Below are positions 16,970-25,468 of a DNA stretch of 64,000 nt, in pieces. Origin of the DNA: JBKQHQ01 sp052148715. Lineage in GTDB: Bacteria > Pseudomonadota > Alphaproteobacteria > Rhizobiales > Xanthobacteraceae. Positions within the stretch are counted from its first letter, which is position 1; every line of letters begins with the position of its first letter. Made by a program: the position numbers and the translations under genes. The notes under the pieces are model-generated. The model was not told the origin of the DNA. It was given only the letters and a program-made list of their open reading frames with translations, and did not search any database. The stretch covers positions 124,001-188,000 of the forward strand of contig JBKQHQ010000259.1 of NCBI GenBank assembly GCA_052148715.1. Direction: 5' to 3'.

Positions 16970-17935
16970 ATGCCCGAATTCGATTCGATCTATCTCGTCT
17001 ATTTGTTCGTGGCGGTCTCGGCCGGGCTGTTCGTCGAGGGCATTTATCTGCTGTTCTTCACGAAATCTTCCTACCGCAAGAACATCAATCGCCGCCTGGA
17101 AGTGATGCGGGACAAGAAGGATCGCGAAAGCATCCTCATCGAGCTGCGGCGGGAGCGCGGATTGACCAGCAGCGGCGACTATCGCCTGCCGATCATCGCG
17201 TTGAACAAGCTCGTGCTGCAATCCGGCCTGACGATCGGCTTCTCCAAGCTCGCCGTGTTCGTGGCGCTCGGCGCCGCGGTTGCTTTCGCGGCCATGGTGC
17301 TGCTGCGCGGCAACTTTCGCGAAGCGCTGCTGGTGGGGCTGTTCTGCCTCACGATTGCCCCCTACCTGCTGCTGCGAATCATGCGCCGGCGCCGGCAGAA
17401 TGCGTTCGGGGCGCAATTCGCCGATGCGCTCGATGTCATCGTGCGAAGCCTGCGGGCGGGCCATCCGGTGCCGATCGCGATCAGCATGGTGGCGCGCGAG
17501 ATGCCCGATCCGGTGGGCAGCGAGTTCGGCATGGTCTCAGATGAGATCACCTACGGGGCCGACCTCGAGACGGCAATGCGCAACCTCTATTTTCGCATCG
17601 GCCAAGACGATTTGCCGCTGTTCGTGACGGCGGTCGCGATTCAGGGCTCGACGGGCGGCAATCTGGGCGAAATCCTGCAGAACCTGTCCTCTGTCATTCG
17701 CCTACGCTTCAAGATGCGCCGCAAGGTGCGCGCGCTCGCCGCTGAAGGGCGCGCATCGGCCATGATCCTTTCTGCGCTGCCGATCGGCATTTTCATCGCC
17801 ATCCAGTTCGTCTCGCCCGAGTTTTATGCGAACGTGTGGAACGAGGAAATCACCAAGCTGGCGCTTGGCATTGCCGGCACCTGGATGCTGATCGGCAATT
17901 TCATCATGTTCCGCATGGTGAATTTCAGGATTTGA
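16970..17935 (+). CDS. tadB: Flp pilus inner-membrane platform protein TadB (CpaG)
   Basis: A 321-residue inner-membrane protein with a type II secretion GspF-like domain. Hydrophobic segments lie at the N-terminus (VYLFVAVSAGLFVEGIYLLF), about 90-130 and at the C-terminus (GIAGTWMLIGNFIMF). The cytosolic core has FADALDVIVRSLRAGHPV and QGSTGGNLGEILQNLSSVIR, diagnostic for TadB. It partners with TadC to couple CpaF to the growing pilus. Start ATG 16970 is five bases after the cpaF stop and the stop is two bases before tadC. Confidence 0.94.
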   Translation: MPEFDSIYLVYLFVAVSAGLFVEGIYLLFFTKSSYRKNINRRLEVMRDKKDRESILIELRRERGLTSSGDYRLPIIALNKLVLQSGLTIGFSKLAVFVALGAAVAFAAMVLLRGNFREALLVGLFCLTIAPYLLLRIMRRRRQNAFGAQFADALDVIVRSLRAGHPVPIAISMVAREMPDPVGSEFGMVSDEITYGADLETAMRNLYFRIGQDDLPLFVTAVAIQGSTGGNLGEILQNLSSVIRLRFKMRRKVRALAAEGRASAMILSALPIGIFIAIQFVSPEFYANVWNEEITKLALGIAGTWMLIGNFIMFRMVNFRI

Positions 17936-17937
17936 CG

Positions 17938-18909
17938 ATGGACAGCGTCTTCTCGGTCCTGTTCGGGGTGTTCGGCGACGGTTCGGCGGCGATCCTCGGC
18001 CTGTTGGTGTTTCTGGCAGTCGGTACCCTCACCTTCTGCCTTATGACGACGTTGCGGGTGCGCGGTGCCGTCAAACGGCGCGCCGCCGGGATCACGCTCG
18101 ATGAGACGCAGCGGTCGGGTCAGAACGCGCGGTCGCTGCGGCATTCGAGCCTCAAGGCGGTGCAGAGGCTGCTTGAATATACGACCAAGCACTACTCGGG
18201 GGCCGACGGCGACAACATGCGTGTGCTGCGCCGACGCTTAGTGCAAGCCGGGATCTACGACCCGCGCGCGATCGGCTATTTCTTTCTTGCCCGCATCGCG
18301 TTGGCCGCGGGTCTCGCGGGCGCAACCTTCGTCATGGTTCCGACCCTGTGGGCGATTCACGGCACAGTCTTTTGGATGTTCGTTGCCGCGGCGGCGTTGC
18401 TCGGTTATGTCGTGCCGAGCATTTACATCGACAAACGCATCAAGACGCGCCAGAACGAGCACCGGTCGGGATTTCCGGATTTCATGGATCTTCTGGTCGT
18501 ATGCGCTGAATCGGGGCTCAGCATGGAGGCGTCGTTAACGCGGGTCGGCTCGGAGCTCGGCGATTCCTACCCTTCGCTCAGCGCCAACATTCACATGACC
18601 AACCTCGAGATTCGCGCCGGTCGCACCGTATCCGAGGCGCTCGAGCATTTCGCGGACCGGCTGGGTCTCGAAGAGGCGCGCTCGTTCGCAACCCTGATCC
18701 AACAATCGGACGAGATCGGTTCGAGCATCACCGATGCGCTGCGCGTCTACAGCGATGATATGCGGCACAAGCGGCTGTCGCGCGCCGAGGAGAAGGCCTA
18801 TGCGTTGCCGGCGAAGCTCACGCTGCCGATGATGATCTGCATCTTCCCGGTTCTGTTCGTCGTGATACTTCTGCCGGTCATTGTCCGGGTGACGCTCCAC
18901 AAGTTCTGA
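17938..18909 (+). CDS. tadC: Flp pilus inner-membrane platform protein TadC (CpaH)
   Basis: A 323-residue GspF-domain membrane protein, paralogous to TadB. It has an N-terminal membrane segment (AAILGLLVFLAVGTLTFCLM), a central pair near 120-165 (FFLARIALAAGLAGATFVMV), the core FPDFMDLLVVCAESGLSMEASLTRV and QSDEIGSSITDALRVYSDDMR, and a last membrane helix (MMICIFPVLFVVILLPVIV). Start ATG 17938 follows the tadB stop by two bases. It is the last gene of the tight operon; 201 bases separate it from tadD. Confidence 0.94.
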   Translation: MDSVFSVLFGVFGDGSAAILGLLVFLAVGTLTFCLMTTLRVRGAVKRRAAGITLDETQRSGQNARSLRHSSLKAVQRLLEYTTKHYSGADGDNMRVLRRRLVQAGIYDPRAIGYFFLARIALAAGLAGATFVMVPTLWAIHGTVFWMFVAAAALLGYVVPSIYIDKRIKTRQNEHRSGFPDFMDLLVVCAESGLSMEASLTRVGSELGDSYPSLSANIHMTNLEIRAGRTVSEALEHFADRLGLEEARSFATLIQQSDEIGSSITDALRVYSDDMRHKRLSRAEEKAYALPAKLTLPMMICIFPVLFVVILLPVIVRVTLHKF

Positions 18910-19026
18910 TCCGGCTGTCGCCGACCGGCATCGGCTCTCTGTTAATACTTCTTAAGGACGCACGGCCGCCGGGCGGGGCCGGCGAGGAAATCTTAACCCT
19001 CCTCGCATAGGGTCAGATGTCCGGTT

Positions 19027-19050
19027 TTTTCCGATCTTTTCATCGGAAAA
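19027..19050. repeat. AT-rich inverted repeat between tadC and tadD
   Basis: TTTTCCGAT (19027-19035) and ATCGGAAAA (19042-19050) form a perfect nine-pair stem with a six-base loop. It may act as a weak terminator or processing site after tadC. The T and A runs lie inside the stem, so it is not a standard intrinsic terminator. Confidence 0.4.
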
Positions 19051-19110
19051 TCGCGCGCGTGCGCTTGCCCGGAGGGACGAACCGATCGCTTCGCAGGCCA
19101 GAGCGCGCCG

Positions 19111-19692
19111 ATGAGTTGCAAGGTAGCTCGAGTTCTTGCTTTGGCAGCCGTCGGCTTGGTGTGGCTGGCCGGCTGCGATAGCTTCAAGACCTACGACCTT
19201 TTGGGCCAAAAGGGCTCCGATACTGCTGCCGCTCCCGCCGCCGATCCGGCCACCACTGGATCAATCACGCCGCCGGCCGAAGCCACGGCCAAAGAAGCGC
19301 CGGGACTGCTCGGCAGCGAGCCCGGTGACGATCTGAGCCTCGGCAAGAAGCACTTTCGTGCCGGGGATTACGGTCTCGCCGAAAAGTATTTCCGCCGCGC
19401 GGTCGAGACCCATCCCAAAGACGCGGAAGCTTGGCTCGATCTCGCCGCGGCCTACGACCGTCTGCGTCGTTTCGACCTCGCTGACCGAGCCTACACCGAG
19501 TCGACCCATATCGTCGGGCCCACAGTGCAGATCCTCAACAATCAGGGTTTCTCCTATCTGCTGCGCGGGGACTACAGCCGCGCGCGCGAAAAGCTCTTGG
19601 CGGCGCGGGCGGCGGACCCGCAGGATCCGCACGCCAAGGCCAATCTGCGGCTGCTCGAGGACAGCCTCCACAGGGGCAAAGCCGTCGAATGA
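19111..19692 (+). CDS. tadD: TadD-like TPR lipoprotein
   Basis: A 193-residue protein with a textbook lipoprotein signal (VLALAAVGLVWLAGC; the lipobox LAGC puts the lipid on Cys22). A low-complexity Ala/Pro/Thr linker follows. From about residue 75 there are three tetratricopeptide repeats (GKKHFRAGDYGLAEKYFRRAVETHP; AWLDLAAAYDRLRRFDLADRAY; ILNNQGFSYLLRGDYSRAREKL). TadD is the outer-membrane pilotin-like factor that helps the secretin assemble. It sits 201 bases after tadC and may have its own promoter. Confidence 0.85.
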   Translation: MSCKVARVLALAAVGLVWLAGCDSFKTYDLLGQKGSDTAAAPAADPATTGSITPPAEATAKEAPGLLGSEPGDDLSLGKKHFRAGDYGLAEKYFRRAVETHPKDAEAWLDLAAAYDRLRRFDLADRAYTESTHIVGPTVQILNNQGFSYLLRGDYSRAREKLLAARAADPQDPHAKANLRLLEDSLHRGKAVE

Positions 19693-19748
19693 CGAATGGG
19701 GCGAGGCCCGAATTTCGCAAGGCACTCGTCACCACCGGCAGGACAGAG

Positions 19749-20717
19749 TTAGGGGATCAGAATTATTTTGCCCGCGGTGCCGCGCGCCTCGAGGGCGCGA
19801 TGCGCGTCGCCCGCGCTTTCCAGGGGAAGGCGCATCTCGATGCGCTGTCGAAGCAACCCATTTCCAAGCCAGGTGAAGATGTCGGCGCAGCGCTCGAGCA
19901 ATTGGCATCGGTCGGTGACGTAGTGGTCGAGCCCGGTGCGGGTCAGGTACACCGATCCCGCGTGTAACAGCCGGCGCACGTCGATCGGCGGCACCAGACC
20001 GCTCGCTTCGCCATAGAGGACCAGCAAACCCCGGCGCTTCAGCGAGGCCAGGCTGCGCTCGAAGGTCTCGAGCCCGACGGCATCGAACACGACATCGACG
20101 CCATTTCCGTCTGTCAACCGTTTCGCCTCTGCCGCGAAGTCGTGTTGCGTGTAGTTCACGATGTGGTCGGCGCCCGCCGCGTGCGCGACCGCGCGCTTGG
20201 CGTCGGCCGATACCGTGCCGAGCACGCGTGCGCCGCGGATCTTGGCCACCTGGCACAAGAGCGCGCCGACGCCGCCCGCGGCGGAATGCACGATGCAGAC
20301 GTCGTCGGGCCCGAGCTCATAGCTCGAACAGCCGAGGTAGTGCGCGGTCAGCGCCTGATAGATCGTGGCGGCGGCCGTCTCGAAATCCACGCGCTCCGGC
20401 AGCGGCGCCAGCCGCGACACCGGCACCAGCGCATGCGTGGCGTATGAACCGGGCGCCAGGATCCACGCCACGCGATCGCCGACGCTCACGCCTGTTACAT
20501 CGGGCCCGACCGCTTGGACTACGCCCGCCCCCTCGGTGCCAAGCGCGATCGGGAGCGGGCGCGTATAGAGGCCGCTGCGGATCTGGGTGTCGAAGAAGTT
20601 GACCCCCGCTGCCTTCACTTGGACCAGAACCTGACCCGGCCCGGGGCTTGGAGCATCGGCCTCCGTCAGCCGCAGGACCTCCGGGCCTCCGTGCTCCTCG
20701 ATCCTGATTACCTGCAT
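19749..20717 (-). CDS. NADPH:quinone oxidoreductase (QorA-like)
   Basis: A 322-residue zinc-free medium-chain dehydrogenase. Markers are IRIEEHGGPEVLRLTEADAPSPGPG at the N-terminus, GVNFFDTQIRSGLY (the QOR signature), GTEGAGVVQAVG, the nucleotide motif VHSAAGGVGALLCQVAK and GADHIVNYTQHDF. The expected reaction is one- or two-electron reduction of quinones with NADPH in the cytosol. ATG 20717 matches the family N-terminus; a TTG 18 bases upstream is possible. It is the second QOR-type gene in the window; the two are only distantly similar and not tandem. Confidence 0.88.
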   Translation of the reverse strand: MQVIRIEEHGGPEVLRLTEADAPSPGPGQVLVQVKAAGVNFFDTQIRSGLYTRPLPIALGTEGAGVVQAVGPDVTGVSVGDRVAWILAPGSYATHALVPVSRLAPLPERVDFETAAATIYQALTAHYLGCSSYELGPDDVCIVHSAAGGVGALLCQVAKIRGARVLGTVSADAKRAVAHAAGADHIVNYTQHDFAAEAKRLTDGNGVDVVFDAVGLETFERSLASLKRRGLLVLYGEASGLVPPIDVRRLLHAGSVYLTRTGLDHYVTDRCQLLERCADIFTWLGNGLLRQRIEMRLPLESAGDAHRALEARGTAGKIILIP

Positions 20718-20781
20718 CCCATCCCCATCGGACAAGGCTCGGCATCGAACCCTGGCGAGCCAGGCGGACCGTGCATCGCTA

Positions 20782-21567
20782 TCAGACGAATTCGAAAGAC
20801 ATGAGTTGCGGTGCCGCCTGATAATAGGCGGTCCGAAACGTTGGCTGATCCGGGTAGGTCACGCTCGGCAAATGTCGGTACACGAATCGAATCGGCAGCG
20901 GCCGCACGTCGAACGGATAGGCTTCGCAGGATACGCGTCCCTTGCCTTGCGGCGTCAGCGTCAAGCGGGCGCCTTCGCCCCCGCCGTGGTCGTATCCGGT
21001 CGGGATGAATTCGAGGTGGTCCTGCTTGGGATCCTGAACGCAGAAATACAGCGACAGCAGATCCCACGCTTGGAGCAGACGATAATTCGTCCAGAGCTCG
21101 TCGGCATCGAAGGCCTTCTCCTCTTCTTTTTGGCGTGCTTCATTGCGAGCGATGAATGCCTCGACGGTCGGGCTGAGATTCTTGGCGTTGTAGACGACCG
21201 GGTGGTGGATCGAGCCGTAACGGCCCCGCCACAATCCCGTGCGGTGCTTATTGATCAAGAGCCCGGCATACGCATCGATGTCGGTCAGCCAGTCGGTTCC
21301 CCACTGAAACGCGTCCAGTTGAACGGCGTCGAGCGGAACCTGCATGAACGAGGGCGTCGATCGGGTTGTCGCATCGAACAGCGGACCGATCTCATAGCGA
21401 TACCATCCGCAATCGTGCGCCAGCGCCGCTCGCACCACGGGCTCGAAGGGCCGGGGACGGGCGAAACGCTCGTTTCCCCAATGCGCCGCCAAATAGCCCG
21501 ACAGTCGCGAATGGTCGCTCTGTCCGACCAGAAGCATCGACCCGTCGGGCATATTCCGAACGATCAT
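20782..21567 (-). CDS. DUF3891 family protein
   Basis: A 261-residue protein matching DUF3891: an N-terminal MIVRNMPDGSMLLVGQSDHSRL, then AHWGNERFARPRPFEPVVRAALAHDCGW, in which the His-Asp pairs resemble an HD-type metal site (QSDH ... AHDCGW). Later segments (TDIDAYAGLLINKHRTGL; LLQAWDLLSLYFC) are also conserved. It may be a metal-dependent hydrolase; no substrate is known. The start is set by GGGGGA ten bases before ATG 21567. It is divergent from the GntR regulator, with a near-palindrome between them. Confidence 0.8.
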   Translation of the reverse strand: MIVRNMPDGSMLLVGQSDHSRLSGYLAAHWGNERFARPRPFEPVVRAALAHDCGWYRYEIGPLFDATTRSTPSFMQVPLDAVQLDAFQWGTDWLTDIDAYAGLLINKHRTGLWRGRYGSIHHPVVYNAKNLSPTVEAFIARNEARQKEEEKAFDADELWTNYRLLQAWDLLSLYFCVQDPKQDHLEFIPTGYDHGGGEGARLTLTPQGKGRVSCEAYPFDVRPLPIRFVYRHLPSVTYPDQPTFRTAYYQAAPQLMSFEFV

Positions 21568-21631
21568 GGTTTTCCCCCAGGTGGAATCGAGGCGCTTGCC
21601 ACCGGGCAATTCTCACCTTAAATCGAGATTA

Positions 21632-21647
21632 AATCTATTAATAGGTT
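21632..21647. promoter_or_regulatory. 16-base near-palindrome, candidate GntR operator
   Basis: AATCTATTAATAGGTT matches its reverse complement at 14 of 16 positions. It lies in the AT-rich divergent region between the DUF3891 gene (start 21567) and the GntR/UTRA regulator (start 21701). Placement 54 bases before the regulator suggests autoregulation. I found no second copy upstream of the FAD oxidoreductase or the luciferase-like gene. Confidence 0.35.
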
Positions 21648-21700
21648 CAAGTCAACGCGAGCTCGGCGCGGTGCCATTCGGCCGCATGAGGTAGTCGTCC

Positions 21701-22435
21701 ATGGTGTCGTCGCAGAAGCGGGAAACGGCGCGCTATGTTCAACTTGCCGACGCTTTTCGCCGCCTGATCGCGCAGGATGACTGGCCGATCGGCTGTCGGT
21801 TGCCGACCGTGGCCGGCCTGGCGGCCGAGCATGGAGTGGCGCGCATCACCGTGCGACAAGCGATGGACATTCTGGACGGCGAAGGGCTCATCGACCGTTC
21901 GCCCGGACGCGGCATGCACGTCACCGCTGCGCCCGCGGTTCTGCGATGGCACGCCCTCACGGCCGAGTGGGACGACTTCATGCGTGTCGGCGGCGGTTCG
22001 TCCAAAATACTTGCGGAGCGATCCCGTGCGGCGCTTCCGGACCTCGGCCCGGACGCAATGCCGATCGCGGGGAAGTTTCACTACATGCACGTCGTCGGCC
22101 ATCGCGATGGCGGGCCGCCGCTCTCCGTGCGCGAAGTTTATATCCGCGATGACGCCTATCGGTTGGTCCGCCCGCGGGTCGAGCGGGAGCCTATGCTCAA
22201 CCTCCTGGCCGAGCACGCGGTGCGTGTGGCCGTCGTCAACGAGATCGCCGCCGCATCGCGCGACGTGGCGGGCTGGCTGCGGGTTCCGACCGGAACGCCC
22301 GTTCTGCGCGCCCGCCACATCGGGTTCGGCCGGAACGGAAACGTCGTCTTCGTCGACTTTCCGATCCTGCGCGGCGACTATGTGAAGTTCGAGATCTCCG
22401 TCGCGCGGCCAGCCAACGAGCTCAGCATGGGTTAG
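21701..22435 (+). CDS. GntR family transcriptional regulator, HutC/UTRA type
   Basis: A 244-residue regulator. The N-terminal winged helix includes LADAFRRLIAQDDWPIGCRLPTVAGLAAEHGVARITVRQAMDILDGEGLIDRSPGRG, a clear GntR domain. The C-terminal part (from about residue 85) is a UTRA effector domain, with PLSVREVYIRDD and PTGTPVLRARHIGF. It probably binds a small metabolite and represses neighbouring catabolic genes; the downstream FAD oxidoreductase and luciferase-like monooxygenase are the obvious targets. The protein is full-length and the fold is unbroken. Confidence 0.9.
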   Translation: MVSSQKRETARYVQLADAFRRLIAQDDWPIGCRLPTVAGLAAEHGVARITVRQAMDILDGEGLIDRSPGRGMHVTAAPAVLRWHALTAEWDDFMRVGGGSSKILAERSRAALPDLGPDAMPIAGKFHYMHVVGHRDGGPPLSVREVYIRDDAYRLVRPRVEREPMLNLLAEHAVRVAVVNEIAAASRDVAGWLRVPTGTPVLRARHIGFGRNGNVVFVDFPILRGDYVKFEISVARPANELSMG

Positions 22436-22610
22436 GAGCGGGCCCTCTGCTGCCCGGCCGTAACGGAGCCGACGCGGCCGTGTAGAGCTACGCGGGTTGA
22501 CGGCGCGACAATTGCGGCTGACAGTTTTTTGGGCTGCGGCGCTCCGCATCCATTTGGCCAATGCCTGTCGTTGCAGCTCAATCCAGCAAGCAGAGTTGAG
22601 GGAGGGGGCA

Positions 22611-24200
22611 ATGCCGGTTTACGATTGTGTGGTGATTGGCGCCGGTCACAACGGCCTGACGCTGGCCGCCTACCTTTCGCGCGCGGGCCTGAGCGTTGCG
22701 GTCCTTGAGCGCAATCCGCGGATCGGCGGGGGCACCAGCACGGAAGAGCCAACGCTTCCGGGATACCGCTTCAACTTGCATTCCAATTTTTTCATGGGCT
22801 TTCGCCATGCGCCGCTGATGCGCGACCTGGAACTGTATCGTTTCGGCTTTGCCTATGTGGAACCGCTGGTGCAACAGGCTGCCGCGTTCCGCGATGGCAC
22901 CTGCGTCGTCATTCACAAGGATATCGCTGCAACCTGTGCATCACTGGCGCGCTTCTCAAAGCGGGACGCGGTGACGTTCCGGGAGCTGCACGAGCTCTAC
23001 GGCAAGCAGATGCGGTCGCTGCTCGTCTCACTGCTGTACAACGCGCCGCTGCCAGTCGACCAATTACGCGACCGTCTTTCCGGCCCGCAGGGGCGCGAGT
23101 TGCTTTCGCACGCGCAGCACGATCTGTTCAGCGTTGTACGCAAGCATTTCGATGACGACCGCATCCGGACTCTCTTCACCTCCTACATGCATGTCATCAC
23201 CACGGAGAACGAGCCAGGGGCGGGCATCGTGTTTCCCGCAATCTTCTCAAATGTCATGGAGTTCACGCTTCCGATTGGCGGCGCCGCCAGCCTTCCGATC
23301 GCGCTCGCGCGCGTCGTCGAAGCGGCCGGCGGGGTGGTGCTGACCGATTCCGACGTGAAAGAGATAAAGGTGACAAACGGACGCGCTGCTGGCGTTCGGC
23401 TCGCCGGCGGCAAGGCGATCGACGCGCGCCGCTTGGTGGCGAGCGCAATCGACGCGCCGACCACGATGCGAATGGCCGGTGAAGCATGGTTCCCTGACGA
23501 CGTCCGCAAGAAGCTCGACAACTGGCACTGGGGTAACCATAGCCTGGTGACCCTGCATCTCGCGCTGCGCAATCGCCCGCTTTACAAGTCGCGCGATTTC
23601 GATCCCGATATCGACCGCGCCTTCAACATCTTCTTTGGCATGGACGACATCGACCAGGTGGCGCAATGCTTCCAGCACTGCAAGGATCACAAGTTTCCTG
23701 ATGTGCTGATGGGCAACGGCTCCTGCAACAGTCACGTGGATCCGACCTACGCGCCGGTCGATGGCCATGTCGCCTTTTGGTGGCCATTTGCGCCCTATGC
23801 GGTCGAGGGGGACCCGGCAAACTGGGTCCGCCACGAGAAGGAATATACCCAGCGCATCCTCGATGTGTGGCGCGAGTATGCTTCCAACCTCGGCGATGAC
23901 AATGTGCGCGCGCGGTTCCTGTTCACTCCGCTTGATGTCGAGCGGCTGAACGCGAATATGCGCAGGGGCGCGGTGCGCATGGGGGCCTATGTTCCATCGC
24001 AACTCGGCATCAACCGCCCGCACCCGCTGCTGTCGGGCACGCGCACGCCGATCGAGGGGCTCTATCTGTGCGGCTCCTCGACCGGAAATGGCGGCGGCAT
24101 TAACGGTGCGCCGGGCTACATAGCGGCGAACGCGATCGTCGATGACCTGAAGCTCGACCGTCCGTGGACGCCGGTGCCTCCGCCCGAATGGAGGCAATGA
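22611..24200 (+). CDS. FAD-dependent oxidoreductase, phytoene-desaturase/PYROXD2-like
   Basis: A 529-residue flavoprotein. The N-terminal FAD motif YDCVVIGAGHNGLTLAAYLSRAGLSVAVLERN is followed by the conserved second glycine motif GGGTSTEEPTLPGY of amine-oxidase/phytoene-desaturase proteins. The C-terminal FAD-sealing motif is GLYLCGSSTGNGGGINGAPGYIAANAI. Central WHWGNHSLVTLHLAL resembles PYROXD2-like members. The substrate is unknown; carotenoid synthesis is unlikely because no crtB or crtE is near. ATG 22611 has a strong site (GAGGGAGGGGG). It is probably controlled by the preceding GntR gene and linked functionally to the luciferase-like gene after it. Confidence 0.85.
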   Translation: MPVYDCVVIGAGHNGLTLAAYLSRAGLSVAVLERNPRIGGGTSTEEPTLPGYRFNLHSNFFMGFRHAPLMRDLELYRFGFAYVEPLVQQAAAFRDGTCVVIHKDIAATCASLARFSKRDAVTFRELHELYGKQMRSLLVSLLYNAPLPVDQLRDRLSGPQGRELLSHAQHDLFSVVRKHFDDDRIRTLFTSYMHVITTENEPGAGIVFPAIFSNVMEFTLPIGGAASLPIALARVVEAAGGVVLTDSDVKEIKVTNGRAAGVRLAGGKAIDARRLVASAIDAPTTMRMAGEAWFPDDVRKKLDNWHWGNHSLVTLHLALRNRPLYKSRDFDPDIDRAFNIFFGMDDIDQVAQCFQHCKDHKFPDVLMGNGSCNSHVDPTYAPVDGHVAFWWPFAPYAVEGDPANWVRHEKEYTQRILDVWREYASNLGDDNVRARFLFTPLDVERLNANMRRGAVRMGAYVPSQLGINRPHPLLSGTRTPIEGLYLCGSSTGNGGGINGAPGYIAANAIVDDLKLDRPWTPVPPPEWRQ

Positions 24201-24336
24201 TTAGTGTCGCAAAGTGCTGAGGACAGACATATCGTCCCCTCACCGACAGTGTGCAGCAGCTTGTCGCGTCGGTTAGGCCCGCGCGCCCTGACGACGGTTC
24301 GGTTCACGTCGGGGCCAGGATCAAAGGGATGACGTC

Positions 24337-25380
24337 ATGAAGCTCGGTATCGTGCTCGGCTACACCGGTGCAGATATGTCATGGTCTATAGACCGGGTGC
24401 TGGAAGCCGAGCGACTGGGCTTTGATTCGGCCTGGACCTCGGAGGGTTACGGTTCGGACGCCATCACTCCGGCCGCGTGGGTGCTGGCGCGGACGACGAG
24501 AATCAAAGTCGGAACTGCGATAATCCAGATGCCGGCGCGTACGCCCGCCATGGCGGCGATGACTGCGATGACGCTCGACGCGCTCTCAGGCGGTCGCTTC
24601 GTCCTTGGTATCGGGCCGTCCGGCCCGCAGGTGGTGGAGGGCTGGCACGGCGTCGCTTACGGCAAGCCGCTTGTGCGCACCCGCGAGTACGTTGAAATCA
24701 TCCGCAAGATACTCGATCGCAACGAGCCGCTGACCTACGCCGGCGAGCACTACCAGATCCCCTACGTCGGTCCGGGCGCGACTGGGCTTGGCAAGCCGTT
24801 GAAAAGCATCATGCACGGCAATCCAAGGATCAAGATATATACGGCGAGTATTGCGCCAGCGAGCATCCGCATGTCCGCCGAGGTGGCGGATGGCATGTTT
24901 CCTGTATTTATGAACCCGCAACGCTTCGAGCTGTTCGAACCGCACCTCAACGCCGGCTTCGCCAAAGGCGGCAATCAAAAGAGCCTGGCGACTTTCGATA
25001 TCTGCCCGTTCGTGCCGATTTCCATGGGTGACGACCTCGAGCAGGCCCGGCTGCCGATCAAGCAGCACCTGGCGCTCTACATTGGCGGCATGGGCGCCCG
25101 CGACAAGAATTTTTACAACGACTATGCGAAGCGACTGGGGTACGAGGCGGCGGCCATTCGGATCCAAGATGCCTTCCTCGGCGGCCGCAAGGCGGAGGCG
25201 GTGGCCGCCGTGCCCGATGTTCTGGTCGATGAGATTGCGCTGGTCGGTTCGGCTGATCGCATTCGCGACCGGTTGCGGGTTTGGAAGGATGCGGGGAAAC
25301 AGCGGCACGTCGATTCCATGCTGCTCAGCGGCAACGCTGACACAGCAACGCTGCGGGTGATCGCCGAGGCGGTCCTCTGA
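24337..25380 (+). CDS. LLM class flavin-dependent oxidoreductase (luciferase-like / F420-type)
   Basis: A 347-residue TIM-barrel bacterial-luciferase-family enzyme. Features are KLGIVLGYTGADMSWSIDRVLEAERLGFDSAWTSEGYGSDA, RIKVGTAIIQMPARTPAMAAM and RFVLGIGPSGPQVVEGWHG, matching the F420-dependent glucose-6-P dehydrogenase/MER-like branch. The flavin used (FMN or F420) cannot be decided from sequence alone. The ribosome site AAAGGGA precedes ATG 24337. It lies 136 bases after the FAD oxidoreductase in the same direction, suggesting a two-step oxidation of one substrate under GntR control. Confidence 0.88.
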   Translation: MKLGIVLGYTGADMSWSIDRVLEAERLGFDSAWTSEGYGSDAITPAAWVLARTTRIKVGTAIIQMPARTPAMAAMTAMTLDALSGGRFVLGIGPSGPQVVEGWHGVAYGKPLVRTREYVEIIRKILDRNEPLTYAGEHYQIPYVGPGATGLGKPLKSIMHGNPRIKIYTASIAPASIRMSAEVADGMFPVFMNPQRFELFEPHLNAGFAKGGNQKSLATFDICPFVPISMGDDLEQARLPIKQHLALYIGGMGARDKNFYNDYAKRLGYEAAAIRIQDAFLGGRKAEAVAAVPDVLVDEIALVGSADRIRDRLRVWKDAGKQRHVDSMLLSGNADTATLRVIAEAVL

Positions 25381-25468
25381 GCGTGAATGTCTGTTTCGCC
25401 GAGCTGCGGGTCACGAGCTCCGGTCTCGACAGCGGACTAGCCTATCAGCAGGCACCGGCTCAGTGTCG

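Noticed and set aside
22611..24200. Carotenoid phytoene desaturase
   Set aside because: The fold matches, but no phytoene synthase or other crt genes are near and the central segments fit the PYROXD2-like group better.
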